From Lachnotalea sp041821265 (GTDB lineage Bacteria > Bacillota > Clostridia > Lachnospirales > Lachnospiraceae), in the NCBI GenBank assembly GCA_041821265.1, contig JBGUEQ010000004.1, forward strand, positions 62,001-126,000: a stretch of 64,000 bases of DNA, given 5' to 3'. Every line of letters begins with the position of its first letter. Position 1 is the first letter of the stretch. Positions 1 through 9,677 of the stretch are shown here, piece after piece. The notes under the pieces are model-generated. The model made no database searches. It was not told the DNA's origin and saw nothing but the letters and a program-made list of their open reading frames with translations. The position numbers and the translations under genes were made by a program.

Positions 1-19
1 ATTTATTTTTGGAGGTTTT

Positions 20-817
20 ATGGCAACATTACAAGGTGTTTATATATCATATAAGAAAGACGGAACCAAATATTTTCGTTCCTCTGTTACATATAAATCG
101 AAACACATTAGTCTTGGTAGTTATCATGAGGAAATACTGGCTCATAAAGCCTATTTAGAAGCACTTGAATTACTTTCTAATATTTCTCTTACAATTATTG
201 CCTATTCTTCCAATAAAAATACGCTTACTTTTGATAAATGGGTTTGTCTTGTTAATTTTAGGGATAATAATATTTATATGAAAACTCCTATTTTCTTAAG
301 AAAAAACTATTTTTCTTATTATTTATCTCCTTTTACTGAATTAAAATTTGATATCGACGATTTATTCTATTATTCAAGCCACAAGATTATGAAACGACAA
401 GGTCATCTTTTTGTTGCTGATTATGGGATGCAAGTAAATATTTTATCTAGATATGGTATTAAGAATTATGCCATACCAGGAAAAGACTATTTATTTGCAA
501 ATAATGATTCCACTGATTATCGATATCAAAATATTATTATAGTAAATAAATATTGCGGTGTGGAAAAAATCGAACATGGAAATTCTATCGTTTTTCAAAC
601 AAAAATACACGTCAATGGAAATTTTATTGTTGGAACTTATGAATCAGAAATAATGGCGGCAATTGCATATAATAAAGCAGTAGATATAATAAAAAAAGCT
701 GGCTTGGATAAAAACTACCAAACCAACTTTGTTTTAGAAATTACATCTAAAAAATATGCTGAAATTTATAATATGATTAAAATTTCGAAGAAAATATCAA
801 ATTGGAAATTGTTGTAA
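20..817 (+). CDS. AP2-like / degenerate HNH-like DNA-binding protein
   Basis: The 265-residue product starts at an ATG just after a GGAGG ribosome binding site. Residues 6-48 and 180-222 each look like a small AP2-type DNA-binding unit (Gly-Val at the start, then an Arg- or Lys-bearing strand, L/VG-x-Y, and a helix with A..AY..A). Between them, about residues 130-175, the pattern resembles the core of AP2-associated HNH homing endonucleases (the NND-x2-DYRYQNI stretch matches the usual N-N-R-x-E-N-L block), but the catalytic histidines are not evident. Such proteins are usually DNA-binding or decayed homing nucleases. It ends convergently with the amidase gene, overlapping by 21 bases. Function is unknown; a regulator or an inactive homing enzyme are both possible. 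Confidence 0.65.
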   Translation: MATLQGVYISYKKDGTKYFRSSVTYKSKHISLGSYHEEILAHKAYLEALELLSNISLTIIAYSSNKNTLTFDKWVCLVNFRDNNIYMKTPIFLRKNYFSYYLSPFTELKFDIDDLFYYSSHKIMKRQGHLFVADYGMQVNILSRYGIKNYAIPGKDYLFANNDSTDYRYQNIIIVNKYCGVEKIEHGNSIVFQTKIHVNGNFIVGTYESEIMAAIAYNKAVDIIKKAGLDKNYQTNFVLEITSKKYAEIYNMIKISKKISNWKLL

Positions 818-1591
818 TTTTGTATACAACTTTTCCCTTCTATCTGTCTTTAATCTGAATTTTTCACGATATTGAGATACAATTCTTATATCTATCTCTG
901 CACTCACAATCCCTTCTCCGTCTATATTATCTGATATAATTTCTCCATAAGGATTAATGATCATTGAGTCACCGCTGTAATTTATTTTGTTAGCAAAACC
1001 CACTCGATTCACACCCGCAATATAACACTGGTTTTCAATTGCTCTTGCCTGAAGTAATGTAATCCAATGATCTCGTCTTTGAATTGGCCAATTTGCAGCA
1101 ATTGTAATTAATTGAGCTTTGGCAGAAGCAATTTGAAATATCTCTGGAAATCTTAAATCATAGCAAATAAAAGGAGTTGTCTTAACTTCGTTTATATCGC
1201 AATATTCGACTTTGTCGCCACCTGCATAATATATACTCTCTTCTCCATACGAAAAAGGATGTATTTTCGTATAATTCGCGATGATAGTTCCTTGGTTATT
1301 TATAATAGCATATTTATTAAACGCTTTATCGATGCCGTTCTCTGCATATCCAATACCTAAAAATAAATCATATTTTAAACACAATGCCTTTATTTGTTTA
1401 ATTGTATCAATTACATCTTCTTTTTCTCCAATTTTCTGTGTATTCATAGAAAATCCTGACAAACTCATTTCCGGAAATAATAAACAATCTATTTTCATAT
1501 CAACTGCATTTTGAATTAATTTTTCTACTTTTATAATATTTTCAGACTTATTCTCCCAAACGATATCCATTTGTGCTAATCCTAGCTTCAA
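797..1591 (-). CDS. Carbon-nitrogen hydrolase (nitrilase superfamily, omega-amidase-like)
   Basis: The 264-residue protein has the catalytic triad of the nitrilase superfamily: Glu41 in FPEMSLSG, Lys109 in YTKIHPF and Cys143 in ICYDLRFPE. Length and motif spacing match the Nit2/YafV omega-amidase branch, which hydrolyses amides of alpha-keto acids such as alpha-ketoglutaramate in the cytosol. The exact substrate cannot be told from sequence. It is followed upstream (60 bases away, same strand) by the Xaa-Pro aminopeptidase gene, so the two may be co-transcribed in a small nitrogen or peptide salvage unit. Confidence 0.88.
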   Translation of the reverse strand: MKLGLAQMDIVWENKSENIIKVEKLIQNAVDMKIDCLLFPEMSLSGFSMNTQKIGEKEDVIDTIKQIKALCLKYDLFLGIGYAENGIDKAFNKYAIINNQGTIIANYTKIHPFSYGEESIYYAGGDKVEYCDINEVKTTPFICYDLRFPEIFQIASAKAQLITIAANWPIQRRDHWITLLQARAIENQCYIAGVNRVGFANKINYSGDSMIINPYGEIISDNIDGEGIVSAEIDIRIVSQYREKFRLKTDRREKLYTKLQQFPI

Positions 1592-1650
1592 TTTCTCACC
1601 ACATTTCTATTCAAATCGAATACTCATAATTCGCTTTGCTCCTTAAGAAG

Positions 1651-3435
1651 TTATATTGCTCTTGTATATCTTTTAAGCCACTCAACTTCCTCCTTATTCA
1701 TATAAGGTGATAGTATACTAAAAACTTCTCTATGATAATCATTTAGCATCTTTTTTTCTTTCACATTCATTAGTTCTGGATTAATTGCATCTAAATCAAT
1801 TGGTGCAAATGTTATATTCTCAAAATACATAAATTGACCATGCTCATTTTTATTGCCTTTTCTACATAATAACTCATTTTCTATCCGTATTCCATGACTT
1901 CCTTCTATATATATGCCCGGCTCATCTGTCGTAATCATTCCTTCTTCTAAAATACAGTTCATCTCATTATTTTTAAGTAATTTTGGTCTTATTCCATTTG
2001 GTCCCTCATGAACATTTAATATGTGCCCTACTCCGTGCCCAGTTCCACATTTATAATCAATATCTAATTCCCATATTGGTCCTCTTGCAAGTATATCAAG
2101 ATTAATACCTCTAATTCCATAAAGGAATTTCGCATTCATTAAATGCAACATTCCTCTAGTTACTGCCGTAAAATGTTCTTTCTGCGCCTCATCAATAGTT
2201 CCAAGACTCATGGTTCTTGTAATGTCTGTTGTACCTTCGAAATACTGTCCACCGGAATCTACTAACAAAAGACCGCTTGCTTCTAATTTTGCATTGTTGT
2301 TCTTATTTGCACAATAATGCATCATTGCTGCATTCTCTTTATATGCACAAATTGTTTCAAAACTAAGTTCAATAAAACCTTCTTGCGAAGCTCTTTGGTT
2401 ATATAAATAATCGCTTGCACTTATTTCTGTCATTTCTTTTTCATTAACATTTTCTTTCAGCCAATACATGAATTTAGTAAAAGCTACACCATCTCTTATA
2501 TGTGCTTTTTTAGTATTTTCAATTTCAATAGGATTTTTTACTGCTTTCAAAACCGTTGTTGGATTTAAACAATTAACAATATTACCTTTTAATAAACTGC
2601 TTATTGTGTAATTCACTTTGCTCTTATCCAAAAGAACTTTACTCTGATTGGATATTTGCTTTGTATATTCATAAACCTCATCGTATTCTTTTACTATTAT
2701 ATTATTATTGTGAAAATAACTAATTAAATTACAATCTAACACTTTGTGGTTTAAGAAAATAATTGCTTCGTTGCTAGTTATAATTGCATACGATAATATT
2801 ACTGGATTACTCTCAACATCATTTCCTCTTATATTAAATAACCAAGCGATATCATCTAAACTCGTTATTATATGTAAATCTACATTTTCCTTATCAAGCA
2901 ATTGCCTTACTTGTTTTATCTTTTCACTTGTTGACATTCCACTAAATTTTTCTTCAATAAGATATGCTTTCTCGTGGGATAGCTCTGGTCTATCACTCCA
3001 AATTTGATTTATTAAATCTTCATCATATTTAATATATGCTTTCTTTTTAGCAATACATTTCTCTATCTCTTCGCCTTTTTCACAAGATATCACACGCCCA
3101 TCAAAACCTAACGTTTCTCCTGCTGAAATAGTACCTTCAATATAATCAATAACTGAAGGTACGTTTTCCTCCCCCATTTTATATAAAGTTATGGTCGAAT
3201 CCATTAGTTGTTTTTCTGCTTGTATATAATATCTTCCATCCGTCCACAAACCAGCATGATTGTGGGTCACTACTACGGTTCCTGCTGACCCACTAAATCC
3301 CGATATAAAATGTCTACATTTAAAATAATCTCCAACATATTCCGAGCCATGAAAATCGGCGGTTGGAATCATAATAATATCAATATTTTTTTCTTTCATT
3401 AATTTTCTTAATGCTTCTAATCTGTTCTTTATCAT
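1651..3435 (-). CDS. Xaa-Pro aminopeptidase, M24B family
   Basis: The 594-residue protein has two creatinase-type N-terminal domains (about 1-310) followed by a pita-bread M24 catalytic domain. The five dimetal ligands are visible: Asp393 and Asp404 (DSGGQYFEGTTD), His471 (GHGVGH), Glu505 (DEPGIY) and Glu519 (GIRIEN). This three-domain length is typical of the long aminopeptidase P form, which removes N-terminal residues preceding proline from peptides in the cytosol. The ATG follows a GGAGG site. No signal peptide is seen. Confidence 0.93.
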   Translation of the reverse strand: MIKNRLEALRKLMKEKNIDIIMIPTADFHGSEYVGDYFKCRHFISGFSGSAGTVVVTHNHAGLWTDGRYYIQAEKQLMDSTITLYKMGEENVPSVIDYIEGTISAGETLGFDGRVISCEKGEEIEKCIAKKKAYIKYDEDLINQIWSDRPELSHEKAYLIEEKFSGMSTSEKIKQVRQLLDKENVDLHIITSLDDIAWLFNIRGNDVESNPVILSYAIITSNEAIIFLNHKVLDCNLISYFHNNNIIVKEYDEVYEYTKQISNQSKVLLDKSKVNYTISSLLKGNIVNCLNPTTVLKAVKNPIEIENTKKAHIRDGVAFTKFMYWLKENVNEKEMTEISASDYLYNQRASQEGFIELSFETICAYKENAAMMHYCANKNNNAKLEASGLLLVDSGGQYFEGTTDITRTMSLGTIDEAQKEHFTAVTRGMLHLMNAKFLYGIRGINLDILARGPIWELDIDYKCGTGHGVGHILNVHEGPNGIRPKLLKNNEMNCILEEGMITTDEPGIYIEGSHGIRIENELLCRKGNKNEHGQFMYFENITFAPIDLDAINPELMNVKEKKMLNDYHREVFSILSPYMNKEEVEWLKRYTRAI

Positions 3436-3570
3436 AATTTTCCTCCAAAATAAATCTAGCTTATAGATAATTTTATATATTTATAATTATCTGCATAATA
3501 TTATACCATATTTTATGATGTAAAGTACCAAATCAGAATAATATTCTTTATCATTAGTCATTCTTCGCTT

Positions 3571-5661
3571 CTATTCTTCTATCGTTGTAACCTTACTAGC
3601 TCTTGCTTCAATTTCTCTTTGTGCAACCTCTGCTGGTGCTTGCTCGTAACGTTGAAACTGATAGGAATAATCACCTCTTCCTCCTGTCATTGATCGAAGT
3701 TGTGTTGAATACCCAAACAATTCCGTCATAGGAATATCTGCCTCGATAATCTGCCTTCCTCCCTCAACTGGTATCATTCCATTTACTCTTCCTCTACGCT
3801 TATTTAAATCTCCCATGATATCTCCTGTATATTGCTCTGGTACATTAACCTTCAAAGCTACAATAGGCTCTAATAAGATTGGTGAAGCCTCCATAAATCC
3901 TTTTTTGAATGCCATCATCGCGGCAGTCTTAAATGCCAATTCAGACGAATCTACTGGATGATATGACCCATCAATCAAAGTAGCTTTCACACCAACAACT
4001 GGATACGCAGCAAGAGGACCCTTTATCAAACTTTCTTGAATTCCCTTTTCAATTGCTGGGAAAAAATTTCTAGGCACAGAACCGCCAAATATTTTTTCCT
4101 CAAATAGATATGGTTTTTCTAAATCTCCCAAAGGCTCAAATATCATCTTTACATCACCATATTGTCCATGACCTCCTGATTGCTTCTTATATTTACCTTG
4201 TACTTGGGTACTCTTACATATCGTTTCTTTAAAGGCAACTTTTGGCTTTGATAAATCTATTTCCACCTTATATTTGGATAAGATTTTGCTTATTATCACT
4301 TCTAAATGTTGTTCTCCCATGCCATAAAGTAATGCTTGACGGTTTTGCGTATCATTAACTACTTTAACCGTTTGATCTTCATCCATTATTTTAGCAAGTG
4401 CCTGCGAAACTTTGTCATCCTCGCCTTTGTTCTTAGCACTATATCTCATATATGTGTATGGAACTGGAAGTTTGACTTTTTCAAATATAACTGGATCGTT
4501 TTTGATAGACAATGTATCACCTGTTTTAGCCTTTGACAACTTTGCAATAGCACCAATATCTCCTGCATATAATTCTTTTACCTCAATTGATGTTTTTCCT
4601 TGCAAAAGATAAAGTTTAGAAAGCTTTTCTTCAATATCTTTTTCTGCATTGTAAATAACTGAATCGGATTTAAGGATTCCTGAACAAACTTTTATCAGTG
4701 AGTATTTACCAATAAAAGGATCCGCAATTGTTTTAAAGACATAAGCAGTTAATGCATTGTTTTCATCATAGTTAGCTTCGAATAATTCATCAGTTTTTGT
4801 ATTAGTTCCAATTTTTTCTAATTTATCTGGGCTTGGAAAATATTTAACTATATCATTTAGCAAATTATATACACCATGAATTTCAGAATTTGAACCCATT
4901 GTTACAGGAATTATTGTTCCATCTATAACATTATTCCTAAGTGCCTCTCTTATTTCATCATCACTAAAGGTCTCACCATTAAAATAGCGCTCCATATACT
5001 CATCGCTTGTTTCTGCTACTGCATCCAATAACTTTTCTCTATAATTTTCAAAATAACTAAGAAGATGATTTGGAATTTCACAATCATCTTTCTCAACTAA
5101 ACCTTTAAACTTTCTTCCACCTTTTTTAACAATGTTAACATAGCCTACTAATTTCTCATTTTCTCTAATTGGCATAAAAAACGGTGCTATTCGTTTACCA
5201 TACATATCCGTCAAATCATCTACTACCTGCCGAAAGCTTGCATTATCATCATCCATATTAGCGACAAAAAACATTCTAGGTAACTTATATTTTTCACAAA
5301 GCTCCCATGCTTTTTGGGTCCCAACTTCTACCCCTTCCTTGCCGGAAACCACTATAATTGCCGCATCAGCCGCACTAGCCGCTTCTTCTACTTCACCAAT
5401 AAAATCAAAATACCCTGGAGTATCCATTATATTAATTTTATAATCCTTCCAAGGAAGTGGTACAAGGGATGTATGAATGGAAAATTCTCTTTTCACCTCT
5501 TCCTTATCAAAGTCACTTAATGTATTTCCATCCCTAATATTACCGATTCGATTAGTAAGTCCTGATAAATGTGCCATGGCTTCGACAAGTGATGTCTTAC
5601 CACAACCACCATGCCCTAAAAGAACTACGTTACGAATTTGTTTTGTCTTATAAATGTTCAT
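3571..5661 (-). CDS. Elongation factor G-like translational GTPase (EF-G paralogue)
   Basis: A 696-residue protein with the EF-G domain order. The P-loop GHGGCGKT is at residues 16-23 and DTPGYFDF forms the G3 motif. The G4 motif reads NMDD rather than NKMD, so the usual lysine is missing by a one-residue deletion relative to canonical EF-G. Domains II-V follow, ending with the EF-G C-terminal block. Its lone position, away from rpsL-rpsG-tufA, and these deviations mark it as an EF-G-like paralogue (FusA2/EF-G-like), not the housekeeping factor. The role of this class is not well defined; back-translocation, recycling or a specialised elongation role have been discussed for paralogues. Confidence 0.85.
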   Translation of the reverse strand: MNIYKTKQIRNVVLLGHGGCGKTSLVEAMAHLSGLTNRIGNIRDGNTLSDFDKEEVKREFSIHTSLVPLPWKDYKINIMDTPGYFDFIGEVEEAASAADAAIIVVSGKEGVEVGTQKAWELCEKYKLPRMFFVANMDDDNASFRQVVDDLTDMYGKRIAPFFMPIRENEKLVGYVNIVKKGGRKFKGLVEKDDCEIPNHLLSYFENYREKLLDAVAETSDEYMERYFNGETFSDDEIREALRNNVIDGTIIPVTMGSNSEIHGVYNLLNDIVKYFPSPDKLEKIGTNTKTDELFEANYDENNALTAYVFKTIADPFIGKYSLIKVCSGILKSDSVIYNAEKDIEEKLSKLYLLQGKTSIEVKELYAGDIGAIAKLSKAKTGDTLSIKNDPVIFEKVKLPVPYTYMRYSAKNKGEDDKVSQALAKIMDEDQTVKVVNDTQNRQALLYGMGEQHLEVIISKILSKYKVEIDLSKPKVAFKETICKSTQVQGKYKKQSGGHGQYGDVKMIFEPLGDLEKPYLFEEKIFGGSVPRNFFPAIEKGIQESLIKGPLAAYPVVGVKATLIDGSYHPVDSSELAFKTAAMMAFKKGFMEASPILLEPIVALKVNVPEQYTGDIMGDLNKRRGRVNGMIPVEGGRQIIEADIPMTELFGYSTQLRSMTGGRGDYSYQFQRYEQAPAEVAQREIEARASKVTTIEE

Positions 5662-5933
5662 AAAAATTCCTCCTATTCATACTCAAAGTACTGCTTTATG
5701 CATTTACTGCATAATAGGTTGAAAGTTACTAACAAATTAAACTATTTTATTGCTATAGGCAAATTCTTTATCTATATTTTACTAAATTTCTATATAATTT
5801 ACAAGTTTATTGTATTAATTGCATATAAAAAATATATTGCAGTTTTATATTTTATTTATACATTTTAAATAGTTTGTATAACTTTATTTTATCTATATAT
5901 ATTACTTTTGCAAATACGGCAAAAACTCATTTA

Positions 5934-5960
5934 TGCTTTAAAGCGTTAAACTTTAAAGCA
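5934..5960. promoter_or_regulatory. Inverted repeat upstream of the aro promoter
   Basis: TGCTTTAAAG and CTTTAAAGCA form perfect 10-bp arms around a 7-base spacer, ending 8 bases before a TTGACA box. The position suggests an operator or an upstream structure controlling aroF-tyrA-aroA. No protein partner is identifiable. Confidence 0.45.
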
Positions 5961-5968
5961 ATAGAGTA

Positions 5969-5997
5969 TTGACATATTCGTAATGCTGTTATAAACT
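5969..5997 (+). promoter_or_regulatory. Promoter of aroF-tyrA-aroA
   Basis: A TTGACA -35 box at 5969-5974 is followed by TAAACT (17-base spacer) or the overlapping TATAAA (15-base spacer). About 90 bases of untranslated leader precede the aroF start. The rest of the 5662-6089 gap is AT-rich with no open gene. Confidence 0.55.
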
Positions 5998-6089
5998 AGT
6001 AATTACTATACAAACAGTTTTTCAGGTGCCTAGGAATATACTGCCTGGTGACTTTTCTGTTAATAACTATAAGGAATGAGGATTTTAAA

Positions 6090-7103
6090 ATGATAATTGT
6101 AATGAAACCAAATGCACCACAAAGCTCAATCGATAATGTTGTAACTATTATTCAAGCAAAGGGTCTTGATACTCATATTTCAACTGGTAAAGAAGTAACT
6201 ATTATTGGCGTTGTTGGTGATAAAACTAAATTGCAAACAGACAATCTTGAAATTGCTGTTGATGTGGATAAAATAGTTCCTGTTACGGAAAGCTATAAAT
6301 TAACGAACAAGAAATTTCATCCAGAACCTTCCATTATTAAAGTTGGTAACACGCAAATTGGTGGTAACACACTTACTATAATGGCTGGACCTTGTGCCGT
6401 TGAAACGGAAGAACAGCTGTTATCAATTGCTCACGCCGTAAAAGCTTCTGGCGCCAATTTTGTTAGAGGGGGCGCATACAAACCAAGAACTTCCCCATAT
6501 TCCTTTCAAGGACTTGAAGAAGATGGTCTTCGTTTCATGAAAAGAGCTAGTAACGAAACTGGACTTGCCACAATTTGTGAAGTGACCAGTCTCGAAGCCA
6601 TTAATGCTGCTGTTAAATACGTTGATATGATTCAAATTGGCGCACGTAATATGCAGAATTTCTACCTATTAAAAGAAGCTGGTAAATCTGGTCTTCCAGT
6701 ATTATTAAAACGAGGATTAGCCGCTACTATTGACGAATGGTTAAATGCTGCTGAATATATTATTGCAGAAGGAAATCCAAATGTAGTATTATGTGAGCGA
6801 GGCATCCGTACCTTTGAAACTACAACTCGAAACACCTTAGATCTTAGTGCTGTTCCAGTCGTGAAAGAAAAGACTCATTTACCAATTATTGTAGATCCAA
6901 GTCATGCTACTGGTGTTCGCGCCTATGTAAAACCTCTTGCAAAAGCCGCTATTGCTGCCGGTGCAGATGGATTAATGATCGAAGTGCATAATGACCCTGC
7001 TAAAGCACTGTCTGATGGTCCACAATCGCTTACATTTGAGCAGTTTGAGGCACTTGCTAACGAAATACGTCCATATGCAACTCTTTCAGGGAGGACTTTT
7101 TAA
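6090..7103 (+). CDS. aroF: 3-deoxy-7-phosphoheptulonate (DAHP) synthase
   Basis: This enzyme joins phosphoenolpyruvate and erythrose 4-phosphate, the first step of the shikimate pathway. An in-frame GTG lies at 6048, but the ATG at 6090 follows AAGGAATGAGGA and gives the usual MIIVMKP start of this family (337 residues). Residues 1-70 form the ferredoxin-like regulatory domain seen in Thermotoga-type enzymes; the barrel carries GPCAVE, RGGAYKPRTSPY, LLKRG and VDPSHATG active-site motifs. The regulatory domain suggests feedback inhibition by Tyr and/or Phe. The stop codon overlaps the tyrA start by one base, so the two are translationally coupled. Confidence 0.95.
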   Translation: MIIVMKPNAPQSSIDNVVTIIQAKGLDTHISTGKEVTIIGVVGDKTKLQTDNLEIAVDVDKIVPVTESYKLTNKKFHPEPSIIKVGNTQIGGNTLTIMAGPCAVETEEQLLSIAHAVKASGANFVRGGAYKPRTSPYSFQGLEEDGLRFMKRASNETGLATICEVTSLEAINAAVKYVDMIQIGARNMQNFYLLKEAGKSGLPVLLKRGLAATIDEWLNAAEYIIAEGNPNVVLCERGIRTFETTTRNTLDLSAVPVVKEKTHLPIIVDPSHATGVRAYVKPLAKAAIAAGADGLMIEVHNDPAKALSDGPQSLTFEQFEALANEIRPYATLSGRTF

Positions 7104-8200
7104 TGAATGCTTCACAGGTTGGCTTTATTGGCCTTGGTCTAATTGGAGGTTCGATTGCCAAAGCAATTAAGTCCAAGTACAAAACAATTCACATAACAGC
7201 CTATGATATAAATTCCAATGCGCTATTGCTTGCACAAAAGGAAGGTATCGTCGACACAGTTGCTTTAGCTGTTGATGATACCTTTGAGAATTGTGATTTA
7301 ATATTTTTATGCGCTCCTGTTTCTTATAACATAACTTACCTAACTTCGCTCAAGGAAATTATTAAATCTGACTGCATTTTAACGGATGTAGGCAGTGTTA
7401 AGACTAGTATCCACGAGAATATAATTAAACTTAACTTGGAAGAAAATTTTATTGGTGGACATCCTATGTCTGGCTCTGAGAAGATAGGCTATGAACATGC
7501 AGTTTCACACCTTATTGAGAATGCCTACTACATCTTGACTCCTTCTTCCAACGTAAACGAAGAAAAAATTAATTTCTATAGCACTTTTGTTAAAAAACTA
7601 GGTTCTATTCCACTTGTTATGGACTACAAAGAACACGATTATATTACAGGGGTTATCAGTCATCTTCCTCATATTATCGCTGCAAGCCTTGTCAATTTAG
7701 CAAAAAATAAAGATTCAAAAGATCATATTATGAAAAATATTGCCGCCGGCGGATTTAAAGATATTACAAGAATTGCATCTTCTTCTCCAACCATGTGGCA
7801 ACAAATTTGTTTGGAAAATAAAGATAATATTGCATCACTGCTAAGCGACTACATTAATGAATTAGTGCAAATAAAACAGTTAATTGAAGCTTCTTCTAGT
7901 GGTGATTTATATGAAATGTTCGATAGTGCCTCTGAGTATCGAAATTCAATTTCTAATGCATCTCTTGGACCAATTAAGGGGATTTATGAATTATACTGTG
8001 ATATAATAGATGAAACAGGTGGAATAGCTACAATTGCAACCATACTTGCAAACAATTTAATTAGTATTAAAAATATTGGCATTATTCATAACCGAGAATT
8101 CATTGATGGTGTACTTCGTATCGAATTTTATGACGAGGATTCTGCTAAACGTGCATTACTCCTATTAACAAAATACAGTTACACGGTTCATGAACGATAA
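7103..8200 (+). CDS. tyrA: Prephenate dehydrogenase with C-terminal ACT domain
   Basis: A 365-residue protein with an N-terminal Rossmann fold (GLGLIG at residues 10-15), the GGHPMSGSE prephenate-binding motif and the helical dimerisation domain. The last 70 or so residues (GIATIATILANN onward) look like an ACT domain, which in this family gives inhibition by tyrosine. It converts prephenate to 4-hydroxyphenylpyruvate in tyrosine synthesis. It starts inside the aroF stop codon, so it shares that operon. Confidence 0.95.
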   Translation: MNASQVGFIGLGLIGGSIAKAIKSKYKTIHITAYDINSNALLLAQKEGIVDTVALAVDDTFENCDLIFLCAPVSYNITYLTSLKEIIKSDCILTDVGSVKTSIHENIIKLNLEENFIGGHPMSGSEKIGYEHAVSHLIENAYYILTPSSNVNEEKINFYSTFVKKLGSIPLVMDYKEHDYITGVISHLPHIIAASLVNLAKNKDSKDHIMKNIAAGGFKDITRIASSSPTMWQQICLENKDNIASLLSDYINELVQIKQLIEASSSGDLYEMFDSASEYRNSISNASLGPIKGIYELYCDIIDETGGIATIATILANNLISIKNIGIIHNREFIDGVLRIEFYDEDSAKRALLLLTKYSYTVHER

Positions 8201-8306
8201 ATATTTCTGTTTATGAGGGCATTATTTTTAACGCAGGACGATAAGTATAATCTTAATTTCACTTGTTTTACATTTATCTTTTATAATAGGAAGGAACTCG
8301 ATACAA

Positions 8307-9581
8307 ATGAATTTAACAAAAGTTTCGAAATTAAATGGAGAAGTTACTGTTCCAGGTGACAAATCAATATCGCATAGAACTATTATGCTAGGTGCACTAG
8401 CGAAAGGAACTACAGTAGTTTCAAATTTTTTACAAGGCGCTGATTGCCTCTCTACGATTGATTGCTTTAGCAAGATGGGCATTGATATTGTTAACACACA
8501 CAATACGGTTCAAATTAAAGGAAATGGCTTACACGGACTTAAGAAGCCTTCTCAAATTCTTGATGTTGGAAACAGTGGAACTACCACGCGAATTATGTCT
8601 GGTATATTAGCAGCGCAATTTTTCGAGACTAGCTTAACAGGTGATGCATCCATTCAAAAACGTCCGATGGGAAGAATTATAGACCCTTTATCACAGATGG
8701 GTGCCTCTATTACAAGCATTCATAACAATGGTTGTGCTCCCCTTCTCATACAGGGTTCTCCTTTAAAAGGAATTCATTATATATCTAAAATAGCATCTGC
8801 TCAAGTTAAGTCTGCTATCCTTCTTGCTGGTCTTTTCGCTGAAGGTGAAACAAGTGTTACAGAACCATACATTTCAAGAAATCATACCGAAATAATGCTA
8901 GAGTATTTCGGTGGTAATATAACAACTACTGATACCACAGCTACTGTAACGCCCAATCCTACACTCATTGGACAGGAGGTTATAATACCAGGAGATATTT
9001 CCTCCGCTGCTTATTTTATAGTAGCTGGGCTTATTATGCCTAACTCTGAAATATTAATCAAGAATGTTGGCATCAACCATACTAGAGATGGAATCATTAA
9101 AGTTTGCGAACAAATGGGTGGTAATATTACCCTTTTAAATATCAATAATGCAAATGGAGAAAAAACTGCTAATATTTTAGTAAAATCGAGTTCACTACAC
9201 GGTATAGAAATAGGTGGCAGTATCATATCAACATTAATTGATGAACTTCCTATCATTGCAGTCCTTGCATGTTTTGCAAACGGTAAAACCATTATTAAAG
9301 ATGCTGCGGAATTAAAGGTAAAAGAATCAAATAGAATTGATGTTTGTGTAGATAGTTTATCCTCTATGAATGCTGATATAATAGCAACTGAGGATGGAAT
9401 GATAATAACTGGCGGTAATTGCCTTCATGGAGCAACCATAGACAGCAAGATGGATCACCGCATTGCCATGTCATTTGCCATCGCCGCATTAATGGCAGAA
9501 GGTACTACTACCATTAACGGTAGTGAATGTGTTAATATTTCATATCCATCATTTTATGATGATCTGACAAGTCTTCAATAG
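8307..9581 (+). CDS. aroA: 3-phosphoshikimate 1-carboxyvinyltransferase (EPSP synthase)
   Basis: A 424-residue protein with the N-terminal PGDKSISHR motif (Lys19, Ser20), GNSGTTTR in the phosphoenolpyruvate site and the KESNR motif near the C-terminus. It transfers the enolpyruvyl group to shikimate 3-phosphate. The ATG follows AGGAAGGA. A 106-base gap separates it from tyrA, but no terminator is seen there, so the three aromatic genes probably form one transcript ending at the hairpin at 9596. Confidence 0.95.
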   Translation: MNLTKVSKLNGEVTVPGDKSISHRTIMLGALAKGTTVVSNFLQGADCLSTIDCFSKMGIDIVNTHNTVQIKGNGLHGLKKPSQILDVGNSGTTTRIMSGILAAQFFETSLTGDASIQKRPMGRIIDPLSQMGASITSIHNNGCAPLLIQGSPLKGIHYISKIASAQVKSAILLAGLFAEGETSVTEPYISRNHTEIMLEYFGGNITTTDTTATVTPNPTLIGQEVIIPGDISSAAYFIVAGLIMPNSEILIKNVGINHTRDGIIKVCEQMGGNITLLNINNANGEKTANILVKSSSLHGIEIGGSIISTLIDELPIIAVLACFANGKTIIKDAAELKVKESNRIDVCVDSLSSMNADIIATEDGMIITGGNCLHGATIDSKMDHRIAMSFAIAALMAEGTTTINGSECVNISYPSFYDDLTSLQ

Positions 9582-9595
9582 ATTTTTTAGCTATA

Positions 9596-9640
9596 AAATA
9601 AGCGATTGCACTATGTTTTCATTAGTGCAATCGCTTATTT
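9596..9640. terminator. Bidirectional terminator between aroA and the PilZ gene
   Basis: Perfect 18-bp arms (9596-9613 and 9623-9640) around a 9-base loop, with A and T at the outer ends so that each strand has a U-tract. It serves the convergent aroA (plus) and PilZ gene (minus). Confidence 0.9.
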
Positions 9641-9677
9641 TACATATCTTTATAAATTTTAAAACTCATATTCCTCA

